The notes under the pieces were generated by a model. That model made no database searches, was not told the origin of the DNA, and saw only the letters and a program-made list of their open reading frames with translations. A DNA stretch of 64,000 nucleotides from Sphingobacterium spiritivorum (GTDB taxonomy: Bacteria > Bacteroidota > Bacteroidia > Sphingobacteriales > Sphingobacteriaceae): the NCBI RefSeq assembly GCF_016724845.1, contig NZ_CP068082.1, forward strand, positions 2,914,001-2,978,000, written 5' to 3'. Positions 1 to 8,960 of this stretch are shown here, piece by piece. The translations under genes and the position numbers were made by a program. The number at the start of each line of letters is the position of its first letter. Within the stretch, counting starts at the first letter, position 1.

Positions 1-3
1 TGA

Positions 4-402
4 TTAATGATAAGGTCTTTCCAGTATAGCTTGCTGGATTACGGCCTGTCTGAGGTCAAAAACTACTTTTTCTTCCTTTGATGCTGATACAGGAATTGGT
101 ACCTGTATCTTTTTATCCGATTTCAGACGTTCCCTTTCTTCTCTTAACTTCAATACTTCAGCAGGAATCTCATTACTCTCCCGTACAACCTTCTGGTGGC
201 TCATGGTGCTGTATTTTTCTTTTTTTACAACGGGCGGAGGAGGTGGTGTCACAGGAACAGGTTGTGGCTTATGCTGCTGCTGTACAGGTCTTTTTTGCTG
301 ACGCATACGTTGCTCGGCTTCTTTTTTTTGCTTGTTAAAATTCTCATAAATTTTATAGGCAAAAACAGCTAAACCAATCAGTAAGGGAAATAATTGCTCC
401 AT
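4..402 (-). CDS. Small membrane-anchored proline-rich protein of unknown function
   Basis: The 132-residue product has one hydrophobic segment at residues 4-16, then a charged Lys/Gln-rich stretch, a proline run near residues 50-58 and a charged C-terminal half. This suggests a single-pass inner-membrane protein with a disordered linker. It is divergent from the MarR gene to its right. A perfect palindrome lies immediately upstream of its start codon, so the regulator may control it. I recognise no family and assign no function. A shorter frame on the other strand inside it is a shadow. Confidence 0.6.
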   Translation of the reverse strand: MEQLFPLLIGLAVFAYKIYENFNKQKKEAEQRMRQQKRPVQQQHKPQPVPVTPPPPPVVKKEKYSTMSHQKVVRESNEIPAEVLKLREERERLKSDKKIQVPIPVSASKEEKVVFDLRQAVIQQAILERPYH

Positions 403-403
403 A

Positions 404-417
404 TATCTTTAAAGATA
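404..417. promoter_or_regulatory. Perfect 14-bp palindrome, candidate MarR operator
   Basis: The sequence TATCTTTAAAGATA is fully self-complementary. It sits directly upstream of the leftward small membrane protein gene and about 95 bases upstream of the rightward MarR gene. MarR proteins bind palindromes as dimers, often in their own divergent promoter. Each half also resembles a -7 box (TAnnTTT). The operator role is inferred. Confidence 0.35.
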
Positions 418-510
418 AGAATATTAGATGTAATAAAAGTAATGTTTTTAATTGCTATTGTAAAACTGATTTGTTTTATTTGCATAAACAACTTAAACCA
501 AACCAAAACC

Positions 511-954
511 ATGATTACCAATGAGGCTATTTACACAGAAGATTTTTTTAATTTTCTGACGGGTAAGGCGACAACCGCCCTTACCAGAAGATTGCAGCAA
601 AACCTGAAAGAATCGGGGATTAATATCACCGCAGAACAATGGAGCATTCTTTACAACCTGTGGCAGGAAGAGGGCCTGACACAGCAAGAACTGGCAAACC
701 GCACCTTTCGGGATAAGCCCAGTGTGACCAGGTTGATCAACAATCTGGAAAAACTGAATTTAGTGATCAGAGTGAATGACAGGGGAGATCGAAGATCTAA
801 CTTAATCTACCTGACTAAATCCGGTCGTCAAATAAAGCATAAGGGTCTGGAGCAGGCTTCAAAGACGATTTCTGAAGCATTGACGGGGGTGTCGCCGGAA
901 GCGATTCACAGCGCTCACGATACACTTTCCAAGGTATACGTCAACCTCAAGTAA
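511..954 (+). CDS. MarR family transcriptional regulator
   Basis: The 147-residue product fits the MarR family: an N-terminal helix, a winged helix-turn-helix around residues 35-100 (EQWSIL, LTQQELA, DKPSVTRLI, then the wing DRGDRRS) and a C-terminal dimerisation helix. The frame stays open back to 394, but that would add 39 hydrophobic residues unlike the family and overlap the divergent gene. The ATG at 511 gives the normal length. The ligand cannot be told. The gene ends in a strong bidirectional terminator shared with the convergent glutamate-synthase-like gene. Confidence 0.9.
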   Translation: MITNEAIYTEDFFNFLTGKATTALTRRLQQNLKESGINITAEQWSILYNLWQEEGLTQQELANRTFRDKPSVTRLINNLEKLNLVIRVNDRGDRRSNLIYLTKSGRQIKHKGLEQASKTISEALTGVSPEAIHSAHDTLSKVYVNLK

Positions 955-990
955 AACAAAAGCCCAATTCATATGAATTGGGCTTTTGTT
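955..990. terminator. Bidirectional Rho-independent terminator
   Basis: A perfect 18+18 palindrome (AACAAAAGCCCAATTCAT and its complement) lies between the convergent MarR and glutamate-synthase-like genes. Its GC-containing core is flanked by A-runs on one side and T-runs on the other, so it can stop transcription in both directions. Confidence 0.9.
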
Positions 991-994
991 TTAT

Positions 995-2548
995 TTAGTT
1001 GAACACTTTAGGAGCAAAATCAGTATGACTGTTGATTAGTTTTCCTTCCGATCCAAAATAGATCTCTTCAAAACTCATTGTGGTTCTGTTATCCACTTTA
1101 CGGAAAAACTTGTCTGCTGAAACATCGTTTAATGTTTTGAAACCACAGGCCTCCATAATTTCAACAGTTGCGCGTAATGTATTGCGATGGAACTGCGCTA
1201 CACGTACATATTTATTTTCTACATCCAATCCTTTGTAAAGATTCGGTTTTTGTGTTGCAACTCCTACCGGACACACATCTTCGTTACATTTCAATGCTTG
1301 TATACAGCCCAGGGCAAACATCATTCCTCTGGCGCTGTAACATGCATCTGCTCCCAGAGCAATAGCTTTGAGTAAGTCAAAACCTGTTACAATACGGCTC
1401 GAGACCAAAATTTTGATATGTTTCTTCAGACCGAATGCAATTAATGTCTTAGTGACAAATGTGAGTGCGTCATATAAAGGCATACCAAGATTATCGGTGA
1501 ATTCCAGAGGTGCTGCACCTGTACCACCTTCGGATCCGTCTATAGAGATAAAGTCCGGTACAATCTGAGTAATCTGCATAGCGTGACAGATATCAATGAA
1601 CTCTTGCTTGTCACCTATACATATTTTAAAACCGATTGGTTTACCATTTGAAAGATCGCGCATGTGCTGAATGAACAACATCATTTCTTCCGGTGTAGAA
1701 AATGCACTGTGTGCGGGAGGCGACATTACATCGGTACCCGGTATGACATGACGGATCGCTGCGATCTCAGGTGTGTTTTTGGCTGCGGGCAGGATACCAC
1801 CGTGACCTGGTTTAGCTCCCTGAGATAGTTTTAACTCAATCATTTTGACATAAGGACGGTTTGATTTCTCTTCAAAAAGCTTATCATCAAATTTACCGTC
1901 CTCATTACGGCATCCGAAATAACCTGTTCCGACCTGCCAGATCAGATCTCCGCCATTTACGTGATACTCGCTGATACCTCCCTCACCTGTATTATGTGCA
2001 AAGTTTTGTAACCCGGCTCCTTTATTCAGTGCAGTAATGGCTGTTTTACTTAATGCACCGTAACTCATGGCAGAGATATTAAATACACTAAGACTGTAAG
2101 GTTGTTTACATTGTGAGTTACCAACTGTAGTGCGCAGGTCGTGATTATTGATGTGGCATGGGAATACGGAGTGTGCTACCCATTCATTGCCAATAGCATT
2201 GGGATCACTCTGCATTCCGAAGGCTACCGTCTCCCGTTCATTCTTTGCACGTTGATACACGATAGAACGCTGACGTCTGCTGAAAGGACGACCATCGGTA
2301 TCTGATTCCCAAAAATATTGTCTCATTTCGGGACGAATAGATTCGAAGAAAAATCTGAAATATCCAACTAATGGATAGTTTTTCAAAATAGCATGTTTAG
2401 TTTGGATCGTGTGGTACACAGCGATCAGTAACATTGGAAATGGAATAATTAATAACCAAAACCAGTTGGAGGTGAAAATCAGTCCAAAGGAAATGATAAT
2501 GAAATTAACTAAAGCAATGGTTCCGATGATTAGATTTCTAACAGGCAT
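995..2548 (-). CDS. FMN-binding glutamate-synthase-family protein, membrane anchored
   Basis: The 517-residue protein has two hydrophobic segments (about residues 5-25 and 28-46) followed by a glutamate-synthase central/FMN-barrel domain (GltB-like, COG0069). Visible motifs include SAMSYGALS, NTGEGG, KLSQGAKPGHGG, SIDGSEGGTGAAP and a late CPVGVATQ. The glutaminase domain and small subunit of true glutamate synthase are absent. It is therefore a stand-alone oxidoreductase of unclear substrate, probably facing the cytoplasm. No small subunit lies nearby. It is convergent with the MarR gene across a shared terminator. Confidence 0.88.
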   Translation of the reverse strand: MPVRNLIIGTIALVNFIIISFGLIFTSNWFWLLIIPFPMLLIAVYHTIQTKHAILKNYPLVGYFRFFFESIRPEMRQYFWESDTDGRPFSRRQRSIVYQRAKNERETVAFGMQSDPNAIGNEWVAHSVFPCHINNHDLRTTVGNSQCKQPYSLSVFNISAMSYGALSKTAITALNKGAGLQNFAHNTGEGGISEYHVNGGDLIWQVGTGYFGCRNEDGKFDDKLFEEKSNRPYVKMIELKLSQGAKPGHGGILPAAKNTPEIAAIRHVIPGTDVMSPPAHSAFSTPEEMMLFIQHMRDLSNGKPIGFKICIGDKQEFIDICHAMQITQIVPDFISIDGSEGGTGAAPLEFTDNLGMPLYDALTFVTKTLIAFGLKKHIKILVSSRIVTGFDLLKAIALGADACYSARGMMFALGCIQALKCNEDVCPVGVATQKPNLYKGLDVENKYVRVAQFHRNTLRATVEIMEACGFKTLNDVSADKFFRKVDNRTTMSFEEIYFGSEGKLINSHTDFAPKVFN

Positions 2549-2795
2549 AATCTATGATGTTATAAAGTTTGTTATTGTTATAGCAAATAGGGTGCTAAGA
2601 TTTACGCTAGCAAGTGGTGGTGTAGAATTATAAATGTTGGTAAAAGCATAAATTTTTTAAAATTGAATGCTAAAATAGCAACTTCATAAGTTGCCATTCC
2701 TTCAATGAATAAAGCAACAAAATTAGAAAGTATACTGTTCAAAAAGAAATATTTGAACAGTTCTGAAAAGATTTGTTTGATTTGCAATGAAACGA

Positions 2796-3563
2796 TTACT
2801 TGTCTCTTCTTTTGGCAATTTCCAATGTCAATTGTTGATAGATTGTTTGCAGGGAAGGATTCTCTCTGAGAAAGTTTAAATGCTTATTTATCGTAATATT
2901 GTCATTTCGTATTGCCGGACCGGTTTGCCCGTCAATTGGCGGCATATTTTGTACTTTTTTAGCAGTCTCCTGTATAATCGGAAGCAGAAGTTCAAAAGAT
3001 AAATTATTATCCTGCATTATTTCATAGGAGAGTTGATAAAGAATGTTTGAGAAGTTATTTACGATTACCGCTGATACATGCAGGGCCATGCGTTGTTTAC
3101 TATTGCATTCGAATACCCGAGGCGATAAGGCTTTCGCAATTTTCCACAAGCTCTCCATAGTACTGGGGCTGCTGGCTTCTACTCCAATCGGAATCTGTGT
3201 GAAATCTGTTTCTATATTTTTAGAAATGCTCTGTACAGGATACAACACTCCTGAGTGCATAAATGCCTGTAAAATGCTTAAGTCCGTAGCTCCGGATGTG
3301 TGAACTACGATTCCGTTGATATCAGTGGACAAATGTGCTGCCACCTCAGGAATGGCTTCGTCACTTACAGCAATCACATAAAGATCTGCAAGCGGATCAA
3401 CGGTATTCAGATCATCTGTAGCAATTGCATTAAAGCGTAAAGCCAATGCTTGAGCATTGGCTTTATGACGACTATATACCTGTACGATCTGATATCCTAA
3501 CTGCTCAAAGCGAAGGGCAAAATGATTAGCCACATTGCCGCTTCCGAGGATTACGATTTTCAT
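2796..3563 (-). CDS. Rossmann-like, DUF2520-domain protein
   Basis: The 255-residue protein starts with a dinucleotide-binding fold (ILGSGNVANHFA, residues 4-15). It follows the Rossmann-like plus DUF2520 architecture, resembling pyrroline-5-carboxylate or ketopantoate reductases, with a helical C-terminal domain. Its start codon overlaps the stop of the ccmF-like gene by four bases (ATGA), so the two are translationally coupled. The substrate is unknown. It is a predicted cytoplasmic NAD(P)-dependent enzyme at the end of the cytochrome maturation operon. Confidence 0.85.
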   Translation of the reverse strand: MKIVILGSGNVANHFALRFEQLGYQIVQVYSRHKANAQALALRFNAIATDDLNTVDPLADLYVIAVSDEAIPEVAAHLSTDINGIVVHTSGATDLSILQAFMHSGVLYPVQSISKNIETDFTQIPIGVEASSPSTMESLWKIAKALSPRVFECNSKQRMALHVSAVIVNNFSNILYQLSYEIMQDNNLSFELLLPIIQETAKKVQNMPPIDGQTGPAIRNDNITINKHLNFLRENPSLQTIYQQLTLEIAKRRDK

Positions 3564-6028
3564 GCTTTAGCAAGTTGTTTTTTTACTTTTTCGTCTTTGA
3601 TTCTACGATAAATTGACATAATGAAACCAATGGTCATGACAATCGTTCCGCACCAGAAAAAGTTGATATACGGAAACTTGATCGCTTTGAAGACAATCCA
3701 TTTTTTCTCAGGCAGAGGTTTCTGATAGACCATGATTTCCAATTTATCCTGTTGAGGAATAATATTGGTGAACCGGAATCTTAATCCTTCTTCTTCGATA
3801 TCTTTATTGAAGTCAAATGTATTTCCGCCTTTGATCAGGAAGATCGGTTCGGCTTCATATTTTTTGTCGTTTTTGGATACCACCTTAATTTTAAGCCCTA
3901 CCAGTACATCATCCGGAGCCTTTGGAATCTTATTTAATGTTGCATTCTTATTAACCCCTTCGATGACGAAATAACCATTCCGGTAGCGGAGTGTATCGCC
4001 GATATTGACCTGGTAAGTTGCAGGTTCTTCGTAATCATCGAAGCTGGATTTTTCTTCCTTATTTTTGCTGGCCGCCTGAGATTGGGTATCAGCCTGTGCA
4101 GCTGTGATCAGCGTATAAATATCATGCGTGATATAGTGCTTGGTCGAAGGTGTACCGATCAGACCTCCCATTTTCGGGTTGTTCTGTGCAAACGGCATCA
4201 GTACAAATTCTTCTTTTACTTTTCCTGTCTCTTCATCCAGTTTTTCGTATTTGATCTTATAAAAAACATTGGGACTGGCCACACTATCTCCGACATACGT
4301 CAGCCGGTATTCTCCCATCTGCACAGGCTCGCCTTCCGTAAGGAAAAGATTTTCTCCGGGTTTTTCAACTTTGTCAAATCCGGCAACAGCTATATAGCCA
4401 CTGTTGTTTACCGAAATAACCTGATTGGTAGCAGCTGCCACCAATGCTCCTAATACAAGTAGTGCAAAACCTATATGTGCGACTGCCGATCCGGCTAATC
4501 TCCATTTTCCTTTGAAGGCATCTCCCAGAATGCGCAGATTGGCAAGTACGCTGAATATGCTGGCGAATGCAATCAGGATATACATGAAATTGCTGTATAT
4601 TTTGGTTACATAGACTATGCCTGCTGTGAGCAATAATGCAACGATCAGAGAGGCAATAGTTGCTGCGAAAAATTTTCTGGAATCTGTACGTTTGTATTTA
4701 AGAAACTGTGTGAATGCCGTAAGGATCAGTACGACTACTGCAAAAGCTCCCTGCCACTTGTTGTAGTGAGGTATAGGATCAATCGGAGGTGCTACGTCAG
4801 TCTTGAATATCGCATTGTATACCGGTATGGAGGTAGTGGAAATAATCTGTACACAAGCTACAGTTAGCACTAATGCTCCTATAAATAACCAGAATTCGCG
4901 GGAATAAATATCTTCTTCTTTTTGTGAACTCGGCATTTCTTTTTTACGCACTACCAGTAATATGACCATGATAGCTAAGAATGCCACATTGAATACTATA
5001 AGTTGACTGGACATTCCTAGACTGGTAAAGGAGTGTACAGATGTTTCGCCCAAAATACCACTTCTGGTGAGGTAAGATGCGTAGATCACGAGTACAAAAC
5101 TCACCAAAGCTAAAAAAGTAGCTGTAAAGTAAGAATGCCCGGAGTTTTTATAAGCAACCATAACGTGTACGGCTGCTATAAGGGTAAACCATGGAATAAT
5201 AGATGCATTTTCTACCGGATCCCAGGCCCAGAAACCTCCGAAATTAAGGGCTTCATACGCCCAGAATGAACCCATGATAATACCTACTCCAAGAATCATT
5301 ACCGCAAACATACCCCATGGCAGTCCGGGTGTGATCCATTCTTTATAGCGTTTGGTCCAAAGTCCTGCTGCTGCATAAGCAAACGGAACGATCATAGACG
5401 CAAAGCCCAGAAATAGGGTCGGAGGGTGAATAACCATCCAATAGTTTTGCAAAAGCGGATTCAATCCATTCCCGTCAGCTATCATCGATAGATAGTTCGG
5501 GTCGCTAAAGATAGGCGCTTCAAGTGCATTCCTCAGCAGGATGAATGGGGAACTTCCTACTCTGTAGCCAAACAATTCTATACCTAATAGCATAGAGGCC
5601 AGAAATGCCTGACAAAGCATGACAAAAGTCATAACCGGACTTTCCCATGTCTTTGCTTTAAACAAGAGTATGCTGGAAAGAACAACTTGCCAGAACGTCC
5701 ATAGCCAGAAACTTCCTTCCTGACCTTCCCAGAAACTGGAAATAATGTAATGTGTGGGAAGTGCTTTGGACGAATGCGACCAGGCATAGTGGTATTCAAA
5801 GAGATGATTGTAAATAATATAAAACAACATCGCTCCGATAGCGACAACAGATGTGGCATTTACCCAGACTCCTATTCGTGCTATTCTTTTCCAGGAAGTG
5901 TCTTCAGGATTGCGGGTAGAAAAATAGTAACTGATAAATGATAAAAGTGCCGAACCAAAAGCGAGGATAATAAAAAATTGTCCTATTTTGCCTGGTAGTA
6001 GGTGTTCACCAACGTAATTTACGTCCAT
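3560..6028 (-). CDS. ccmF: CcmF-type cytochrome c haem lyase subunit
   Basis: The 822-residue multi-spanning protein belongs to the CcmF/CcsA haem-handling family. It would transfer haem from CcmE to apocytochrome c on the outer face of the inner membrane. Diagnostic segments are WEGQEGSFWLW (about 100-110), NYWMVIHPPTLFLGF (about 195-209), the tryptophan-rich haem motif GGFWAWDPVENAS (about 264-276) and LTRSGILGETSVHSF. It is longer than the E. coli protein because of a large soluble insert before the last membrane helix. The gene lies 25 bases after ccmE and overlaps the DUF2520 gene. Confidence 0.93.
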   Translation of the reverse strand: MDVNYVGEHLLPGKIGQFFIILAFGSALLSFISYYFSTRNPEDTSWKRIARIGVWVNATSVVAIGAMLFYIIYNHLFEYHYAWSHSSKALPTHYIISSFWEGQEGSFWLWTFWQVVLSSILLFKAKTWESPVMTFVMLCQAFLASMLLGIELFGYRVGSSPFILLRNALEAPIFSDPNYLSMIADGNGLNPLLQNYWMVIHPPTLFLGFASMIVPFAYAAAGLWTKRYKEWITPGLPWGMFAVMILGVGIIMGSFWAYEALNFGGFWAWDPVENASIIPWFTLIAAVHVMVAYKNSGHSYFTATFLALVSFVLVIYASYLTRSGILGETSVHSFTSLGMSSQLIVFNVAFLAIMVILLVVRKKEMPSSQKEEDIYSREFWLFIGALVLTVACVQIISTTSIPVYNAIFKTDVAPPIDPIPHYNKWQGAFAVVVLILTAFTQFLKYKRTDSRKFFAATIASLIVALLLTAGIVYVTKIYSNFMYILIAFASIFSVLANLRILGDAFKGKWRLAGSAVAHIGFALLVLGALVAAATNQVISVNNSGYIAVAGFDKVEKPGENLFLTEGEPVQMGEYRLTYVGDSVASPNVFYKIKYEKLDEETGKVKEEFVLMPFAQNNPKMGGLIGTPSTKHYITHDIYTLITAAQADTQSQAASKNKEEKSSFDDYEEPATYQVNIGDTLRYRNGYFVIEGVNKNATLNKIPKAPDDVLVGLKIKVVSKNDKKYEAEPIFLIKGGNTFDFNKDIEEEGLRFRFTNIIPQQDKLEIMVYQKPLPEKKWIVFKAIKFPYINFFWCGTIVMTIGFIMSIYRRIKDEKVKKQLAKA

Positions 6029-6053
6029 TGTGTAAGATAAATGATACTGCTAA

Positions 6054-6473
6054 TTATTGTATAGATGCTGTTTTCGGAGTAGCCGCAGATTCGGTTACTT
6101 CTATCTGATCCTGATTGTATTTAGACGGACATTTCATGAGTATTTTACTCGCATGAAAGATATTCCCTTCCATTTTTCCGGTTAATACAATTTGTTCTGA
6201 ACGTTCGATATCCTGTGGTTTTGCTCCGTTAAATACAACCTGACATTCGGTGCTGTCATTGTCATACATGTAGAACGAAAAGTGATTTGCATCTTTAGTC
6301 GGCTCGTAGTGGAGTTGTTTCTCCTTATTCAACACACCGACAACATACAGTTCTGTCTTTTTCTCTTTCGCTTGTGTAAACGTAGAATATGTACTGGAAT
6401 CTGTGTAAATCACTAAGATCATGGCTATTGCGATTGCAATGATGATAATTAATATGATCGAACTCTTTTTCAT
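6054..6473 (-). CDS. ccmE: CcmE-type haem chaperone, CXXXY variant
   Basis: The 139-residue protein has one N-terminal membrane helix (residues 4-23) and a small beta-barrel domain of the CcmE OB-fold type. Classical CcmE binds haem covalently through His in HXXXY; here the aligned motif is CPSKY (Cys115 to Tyr119). Such Cys variants are known from archaea and sulfate reducers. It is the first gene of a ccmE-ccmF-DUF2520 operon. The exporter genes ccmA, ccmB and ccmC are not in the window. Confidence 0.9.
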   Translation of the reverse strand: MKKSSIILIIIIAIAIAMILVIYTDSSTYSTFTQAKEKKTELYVVGVLNKEKQLHYEPTKDANHFSFYMYDNDSTECQVVFNGAKPQDIERSEQIVLTGKMEGNIFHASKILMKCPSKYNQDQIEVTESAATPKTASIQ

Positions 6474-6497
6474 TTTTAAAATGCACTAAATCAACTG

Positions 6498-6505
6498 CAA
6501 AATTA
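6498..6505 (-). promoter_or_regulatory. -7 promoter box for the ccmE operon
   Basis: The minus strand reads TAATTTTG, matching the Bacteroidota TAnnTTTG box, 25 bases before the ccmE start. No good TTTG is seen 19-20 bases further upstream, so only half of the promoter is supported. Confidence 0.5.
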
Positions 6506-6668
6506 CGAAATACGAATGGAAGTAAGTAAAAAACCAAATTCTGGACCTTATTTAGAATTATTTTAAACAAATTGAATAATATGCTCTTTTTTAACACTTA
6601 GGTGATATTCTAATTTAGATAAAATATTTAACTTGCCTTATTAGCGGACCTATATCCGAAATATTACA

Positions 6669-7616
6669 ATGCTTTTTAAGATTAATAGATTTATTTGTCG
6701 CTTTTCTATCGGGTTTGCTGTGTTCACCATGTTTCTGTCATCTGTATTTTCGCAGGAACGTCTTCCACATTTGCTGGAATTTCAGAGTGATAATGATGTG
6801 TATCTGATGAATGGACAGGACAGGTATTATACCAATGGATTGATTGTTACTTACTCCGTTCCGTTACAACAGAAAGGTAACCGACGGACGGATATCCTTT
6901 CCTTTCAGCTGGGGCATCAATTATACAACGGCATTGAGGTGCAGGCCGCAAACTCTTTATACTGGGACAGACCTTCTACAGCCTATTTATTTCTGAACGG
7001 TGAGTTTCAGCGCATTTACGGAGATGAATGGGTCTGGACGGCGAAAGCAGAAGTAAATGTTATAGGCAAAGGTGCCAAGGGCAAGGAGGTTCAGAAGTAT
7101 GTCCACCGATTGTTGTCCATGTATGAGGTGGAAAGCTGGGCATCTGAATTGAATACTTCTGTAGGGGCGGATGTGGAGAGTAAGCTGTCCAAAAAGATAT
7201 GGAGAAGTACTTCAAATAAGCTTGAGCTGTCAGGAGGCGGTACATTACGTGCCGGGATGGCATTTTCACATGCCTCAGCTCAGGTCACCTTACGCTTTGG
7301 AAAGCTGGCGGATTATTATACTTCGCATTTTACAAAAACTGGCGGATTCTTAAATACAGAAAATGAGTATTACTTTTTCTATACACCATCTTATACCTAT
7401 CAACTATATAATGCAACTATTCAGGGAGGTCCCTTTGCCCGGGATAAGCAAAAATTTTATGAGATTGAACCGTATATTATGAAACACTATGTCGGAGGTG
7501 CATGGTCTAACAGAAAGATCTATGTAGATGCGGGGTTTGTATTTAATACAAAAGAAGGAAAGAAAATGTATTCTAACCATCAGTATGGGACGATACGGTT
7601 AGGACTCCGGTTCTAG
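6669..7616 (+). CDS. LpxR-like lipid A deacylase family (DUF2219) outer-membrane protein
   Basis: The 315-residue protein has a signal peptide (cleavage near the VFSQE stretch, about residue 28) and alternates like an outer-membrane beta-barrel, ending in an aromatic residue (LGLRF). It keeps the family signature: SDNDVY (Asn42, Asp43), DRYYTNG (Thr55) and VQKYVH (His146, a candidate for the catalytic His). Family members remove the 3'-acyloxyacyl chain of lipid A in Salmonella. The activity here is inferred. The gene is divergent from ccmE and convergent with the symporter. Confidence 0.78.
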   Translation: MLFKINRFICRFSIGFAVFTMFLSSVFSQERLPHLLEFQSDNDVYLMNGQDRYYTNGLIVTYSVPLQQKGNRRTDILSFQLGHQLYNGIEVQAANSLYWDRPSTAYLFLNGEFQRIYGDEWVWTAKAEVNVIGKGAKGKEVQKYVHRLLSMYEVESWASELNTSVGADVESKLSKKIWRSTSNKLELSGGGTLRAGMAFSHASAQVTLRFGKLADYYTSHFTKTGGFLNTENEYYFFYTPSYTYQLYNATIQGGPFARDKQKFYEIEPYIMKHYVGGAWSNRKIYVDAGFVFNTKEGKKMYSNHQYGTIRLGLRF

Positions 7617-7660
7617 TCGGTATTTCGACATGAAGATCTGCAAACCAGTTCTACATTTAT

Positions 7661-8902
7661 CTATTGCAGCTCCTGATTTGTAAATTTTTCTCCTGAAAAG
7701 CGGGCAACAAGCATTGCTGCCATAGTATCTCCTGTAGCATTCAGAACTGTTGCCAGCGGGTCTACTAATGTTCCGATAATCATTACCGCCGGAATAGCTT
7801 CCGTAGGTAATCCGTAGACCGATATCATCAGCATTTCTCCGATATATCCGCCGTTAGGTATGCCACCTGCTACAATACTTACTAATACGGTGATCCCTAC
7901 TGCTGTAATCAAGGTCGCAGGATCGAAAAAATTCCATCCCATCAGCACGAAGGCTACATATATCTTCAGAATGGAGGATAGGGCGGAGCCATGTTTATGT
8001 AATGTAGTCCCTAATGGAATCACAACGTTTGCGACGGAAGGCGGAATTCCCATTTTTGGGGAAGCACTCAGGTTGACAGGCATCGTCGCCAGGCTACTAC
8101 AGGTAGATAAGGCTGTAAAAGTCGGCAGTATATTGTTTTTCCAGTAAGAGCTTACTCCTTTTCTGCCATTGGCAATAAAAGTGTAAATAGTGAAAAACAG
8201 GAAGAAATAGATAATACCGTATCCATAGTATATACCCATAGGTTTGGCATAGATATCGAATAATTTGGGCCCCAGATCATAAACCTGAAATGCAAAATAA
8301 GCCCCCAGGCCGACAGGCGCTAATTTCATAATCATAATCAATAAATTCTTCATTACTTCATTACCTGCATTGAGGAATGCGATAAAGGATTTGGCTTTTT
8401 CGTCTGCTTTTCTTGCCGCTATTCCCACCATAAATGAGAAAATCACGAAAGCAAGCATACTCTGGCGGGACAACAGATTCGAAAATTCTCCTACTGTGAG
8501 GAAGCGTACAATACGATCTCCCCAGGATTCTTTATTGTCCATCAATGGAGATGTGGCTGTGGGATCCGAACTTACAACTTGTTCGATAGGAAAGAGTTTC
8601 AGCACAATAATCATACTGATCGCTGCAAGAATGATGGTTATCAGAAATACTGCAGCCATGACTCCCATAATACGTCCCAGTCTCTGGTTGCCTTCGATAT
8701 TGGCGACAGAGGAAGAGATAGCAAAAAAAATCAAAGGTATAATGGACACGAACAGCAAATTCAGAAAAATGTCTCCTAAGGGTTTGATATAGGGGACAAT
8801 GTCTTTAGCAAAGATGCCAATGAGGCAACCGATTATAATGCCTAACAGCAGCAAAAGAATGCTGCCATAATTTTCTATAAATGATTTATTTGCGTTTTCC
8901 AT
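7661..8902 (-). CDS. Dicarboxylate/amino acid:cation symporter (SLC1/DAACS family)
   Basis: The 413-residue membrane protein has the DAACS layout: N-terminal transmembrane helices, a serine-rich re-entrant loop (STCSSLATMP) and the unwound helix region VVIPLGT followed by HKHGS. Family members take up glutamate, aspartate or C4-dicarboxylates with Na+ or H+. In most characterised members the unwound segment is NMDGT; here it is HKHGS, so substrate or ion coupling may differ. It appears monocistronic and is divergent from mnmD. Confidence 0.88.
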   Translation of the reverse strand: MENANKSFIENYGSILLLLLGIIIGCLIGIFAKDIVPYIKPLGDIFLNLLFVSIIPLIFFAISSSVANIEGNQRLGRIMGVMAAVFLITIILAAISMIIVLKLFPIEQVVSSDPTATSPLMDNKESWGDRIVRFLTVGEFSNLLSRQSMLAFVIFSFMVGIAARKADEKAKSFIAFLNAGNEVMKNLLIMIMKLAPVGLGAYFAFQVYDLGPKLFDIYAKPMGIYYGYGIIYFFLFFTIYTFIANGRKGVSSYWKNNILPTFTALSTCSSLATMPVNLSASPKMGIPPSVANVVIPLGTTLHKHGSALSSILKIYVAFVLMGWNFFDPATLITAVGITVLVSIVAGGIPNGGYIGEMLMISVYGLPTEAIPAVMIIGTLVDPLATVLNATGDTMAAMLVARFSGEKFTNQELQ

Positions 8903-8936
8903 TAGTGTTTGGAATAAAAATAGGTTTTTTTTGTTT

Positions 8937-8944
8937 TAGTTTTG
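8937..8944 (+). promoter_or_regulatory. -7 promoter box for mnmD
   Basis: TAGTTTTG matches TAnnTTTG and lies 16 bases before the mnmD start, implying a very short leader. A TTTG lies upstream, but at 25 bases instead of about 19. Confidence 0.45.
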
Positions 8945-8960
8945 TTAAAATTTTAGGGAA

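Noticed and set aside
394..510. N-terminal extension of the MarR gene from the ATG at 394
   Set aside because: It adds 39 hydrophobic residues unlike the family and overlaps the divergent gene and the palindrome. The ATG at 511 is used.
2602..2787. 61-residue leftward frame between the glutamate-synthase-like and DUF2520 genes
   Set aside because: Low-complexity, AT-driven composition with no recognisable motif. It lies in a plain intergenic stretch.
5629..5859. Frames inside ccmF on both strands
   Set aside because: They lie wholly within a well-supported ccmF gene and have no family features.
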